NCBI GenBank assembly: GCA_030592565.1 | Contig: JAUVIX010000142.1 | Location: forward strand, 1-8,706 | Source of the DNA: Chlorobiota bacterium | GTDB taxonomy: Bacteria > Bacteroidota > Bacteroidia > Bacteroidales > JAADJA01 | DNA length: 8,706 bases | Direction: 5' to 3' | In this document: positions 7,136 through 8,706 of the stretch, piece by piece | Layout of the letters: each line of letters opens with the position of its first letter | How positions within the stretch are numbered: position 1 is the stretch's first letter | Position numbers and translations under genes: made by a program | Notes under the pieces: model-generated | What the model saw: only the letters and a program-made list of their open reading frames with translations | Databases searched by the model: none | Told to the model about the DNA's origin: nothing

Positions 7136-7174
7136 TAATAAGCACCGGTTTCCGGTTATTAGTGAATGTTTTTT
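7136..7174 (+). terminator. Possible terminator after the dockerin-like gene
   Basis: Three bases after the stop codon, ACCGG (7144-7148) pairs with CCGGT (7152-7156) around a TTT loop. An outer TAATA/TATTA stem (7136-7140 with 7157-7161) extends it across a 3-nt bulge. A T6 run (7169-7174) follows eight bases later. Position and shape fit a weak intrinsic terminator, but the T-run is distant and the stem short. Confidence 0.35.
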
Positions 7175-7256
7175 GTGATGCTTCATTTTGAAGAATGCGG
7201 GGTTAGAAAAGTAAAAGAGAGCAGTTTTGGCGGAATTTTTGCATTTTTGGCAAAAT

Positions 7257-7272
7257 CCCGATAGCTATCGGG
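7257..7272. repeat. Perfect palindrome CCCGATAGCTATCGGG
   Basis: Sixteen bases, two-fold symmetric with no loop (8+8). I recall this motif as a frequent dispersed palindrome in Bacteroidota genomes, though I cannot verify its copy number here. It could be a protein-binding dyad, a repetitive extragenic element, or the tip of a cruciform. It lies 53 bp before the sulfatase start and is followed by a G-run rather than T, so it is not a standard terminator on the + strand. Confidence 0.7.
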
Positions 7273-7325
7273 GGTGATCAAAACATAAGCATTTAACATT
7301 CAGGAAGATATAAAACTCTAAACAT

Positions 7326-8706
7326 ATGAAAAAGTCACTTATCTTGTTCCTGATTCTGACAGGAATAGCTTTAGTGAGTTGTAAAGACCAACTAAATAAA
7401 CAAAAGCCACCCAATATAATTTTTGTCGTAGTTGATGACCTGGGATGGAAAGATGTTGGTTTTATGGGAAGTAAATTTTACGACACACCGAACATTGATA
7501 AACTGGCATCCGATGGAATGGTGTTCACAAATGCTTATGCCTCATGTGCCGTGTGTTCTCCCACACGAGCCTCCATTCTTACAGGCCGCTATCCTGCACG
7601 TATCGGCATCACCGACTGGATAAGAGGCAGATATTCCGGCTTTGAAGTTCCTGAGGATAAGAAGAGTCCTACGGGCTATAATAAAAATCCCAATCGGGCT
7701 CTGCAGACTCCTAAAAATCTCCACTGGATGGAGCTTAGCGAAGTTACTATTGCCGAAATGCTAAAAACAAAAGGATATACAACCGGTCATATCGGAAAAT
7801 GGCATCTTGGCCCGGATGAGTGGCTGCCAACAGGACAGGGTTTTGATTTGAATATAGGAGGTGAAGATTATGGCCAGCCACCAATCTATTTCGATCCTTA
7901 TAAAAAGGGTAAGTTTTACATTGAAACACTACCTCCACGAAAAGAGGGTGAATATCTTACTGACAGGGAAGGGGATGAGGCGGTTAAGTTTATCAGAGAG
8001 AACAGGGATAATCCCTTTTTCCTTAATTTGTGGCATTATGCAGTTCATACTCCTTTGCAGGCAAAAGAAAATTATATTGAGAACTCAAAAATGCGGGCCG
8101 ACGTTCTTGGAATTGATCCGTTGGGGCCTGATGAGGATGTCGGAGGAATTTTTCGGACAGGAATTCCTTTGCAGGGACAGAGAAATCCAACCTATGCTGC
8201 AATGATCAAAAGTGTGGATGAGGCTATGGGAAAGGTTCTGAAAGCACTTGATAGTCTTGACCTTAGGGATAATACGATTATTGTTTTCTTTTCGGATAAT
8301 GGTGGACATATTGTCTCAACTGACAACGCTCCTTTGCGTATGGGCAAGGGGTATCCGTATGAGGGAGGAATAAGGGAGCCTTTGATAATTAGTATTCCCG
8401 GAATAACACAACCGGGTAGCTCCTGCGATGTCCCTGTATCAAGCATAGATTTTTTTCCAACTCTGCTATCTGTTTTAGAAATAGACATTCCTGACACTCT
8501 TATTATTGATGGCAGGGATCTTACTCCACTGTTGACAGATAAAAATGGTTTTGACCGCGAGGATCTTTTCTGGCATTTTCCGCATTACTGGTGGGGGACA
8601 AATATTAAGCCTTACAGCATCATCCGCCAGAGCGACTGGAAGCTGATTCGGCATTACGAGGATAATTCTGTTGAATTGTTCAATCTTAAGAAGGACCTTT
8701 CGGAAA
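7326..8706 (+). CDS. Sulfatase lipoprotein, Cys-type formylglycine class (3' end cut)
   Basis: The first 460 codons of an S1-type sulfatase; the frame is open to the window edge. The N-terminus is a lipoprotein signal with lipobox LVSC (Cys19), so the enzyme is expected on the envelope. Metal-binding Asp37-Asp38 lie in FVVVDDLGW. The signature C77-S-P-T-R81-A-S-I-L-T-G-R is the CxPxR site, where Cys77 is oxidised to formylglycine, the catalytic residue. Lys158 and His160 lie in GKWHLG, His241 in WHYAVHTP, Asp324-Asn325 in FFSDNGGH, and Lys341 in MGKGYPYEGG; all key family residues are present. It cleaves sulfate esters, probably from a glycan, but I cannot assign the substrate or subfamily. 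The maturase for Cys77 is not in this window. The final C-terminal subdomain begins but is truncated. Confidence 0.93.
   Translation, partial: MKKSLILFLILTGIALVSCKDQLNKQKPPNIIFVVVDDLGWKDVGFMGSKFYDTPNIDKLASDGMVFTNAYASCAVCSPTRASILTGRYPARIGITDWIRGRYSGFEVPEDKKSPTGYNKNPNRALQTPKNLHWMELSEVTIAEMLKTKGYTTGHIGKWHLGPDEWLPTGQGFDLNIGGEDYGQPPIYFDPYKKGKFYIETLPPRKEGEYLTDREGDEAVKFIRENRDNPFFLNLWHYAVHTPLQAKENYIENSKMRADVLGIDPLGPDEDVGGIFRTGIPLQGQRNPTYAAMIKSVDEAMGKVLKALDSLDLRDNTIIVFFSDNGGHIVSTDNAPLRMGKGYPYEGGIREPLIISIPGITQPGSSCDVPVSSIDFFPTLLSVLEIDIPDTLIIDGRDLTPLLTDKNGFDREDLFWHFPHYWWGTNIKPYSIIRQSDWKLIRHYEDNSVELFNLKKDLSE

Larger units (their letters stand above)
7134..7325. other. 192-bp intergenic region with three hairpins
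   Basis: No small gene is supported here. The region holds the possible terminator at its left end, a TTTTGC/GCAAAA stem (7237-7242 with 7250-7255, 7-nt loop) directly abutting a 16-bp perfect palindrome (7257-7272), and an AT-rich stretch leading to the sulfatase start. No good TAnnTTTG box is visible, and no Shine-Dalgarno sequence is close to ATG 7326. Confidence 0.6.

Overview
The window looks like a chromosomal segment from a member of the Bacteroidota, probably a free-living or sediment-type Bacteroidales/Marinilabiliales-like organism. Four things point there. The DNA is AT-rich. Genes are not preceded by clear Shine-Dalgarno sequences, and the promoter-like sites have the TTTG / TAnnTTTG form of that phylum. 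RecA carries phylum-typical residues such as AEHAFDRFYA. A secreted protein carries a module and dockerin-like repeats common in that phylum. All five recognisable genes are on the + strand. The species cannot be named from sequence alone.

Left part (1-502): no supported gene. It holds a perfect 19-bp hairpin (354-399) and a candidate promoter (475-482). Positions 503-3182 hold bcp (peroxiredoxin), recA, and a TPR lipoprotein gene, closely spaced and in one orientation. I recall the same gene set from Bacteroides fragilis, where it is described as a recA stress operon. Between recA and the TPR gene sit two tandem copies of a small palindrome. The copies differ by a compensatory base-pair change, which suggests the hairpin itself is maintained.

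Right part (3262-8706): a large PhoD-like phosphatase lipoprotein with an extra N-terminal module; a 400-residue secreted protein ending in two EF-hand/dockerin-like calcium loops; and a sulfatase lipoprotein of the Cys-type formylglycine class, cut by the window end. The three genes have separate intergenic regions of 79-192 bp, with a promoter candidate before the second and several hairpins before the third. They need not be one operon. Together they suggest envelope-attached removal of phosphate and sulfate esters from organic material, but this is inference.

I see no complete novel system. The points most worth a second look are the covarying twin palindrome, the strongly oriented hairpin upstream of bcp, the period-7 tandem repeat in front of the phosphatase gene, the PhoD-like protein lacking the family's usual cysteine, and the stand-alone version of a module that is normally the C-terminal part of much larger proteins.
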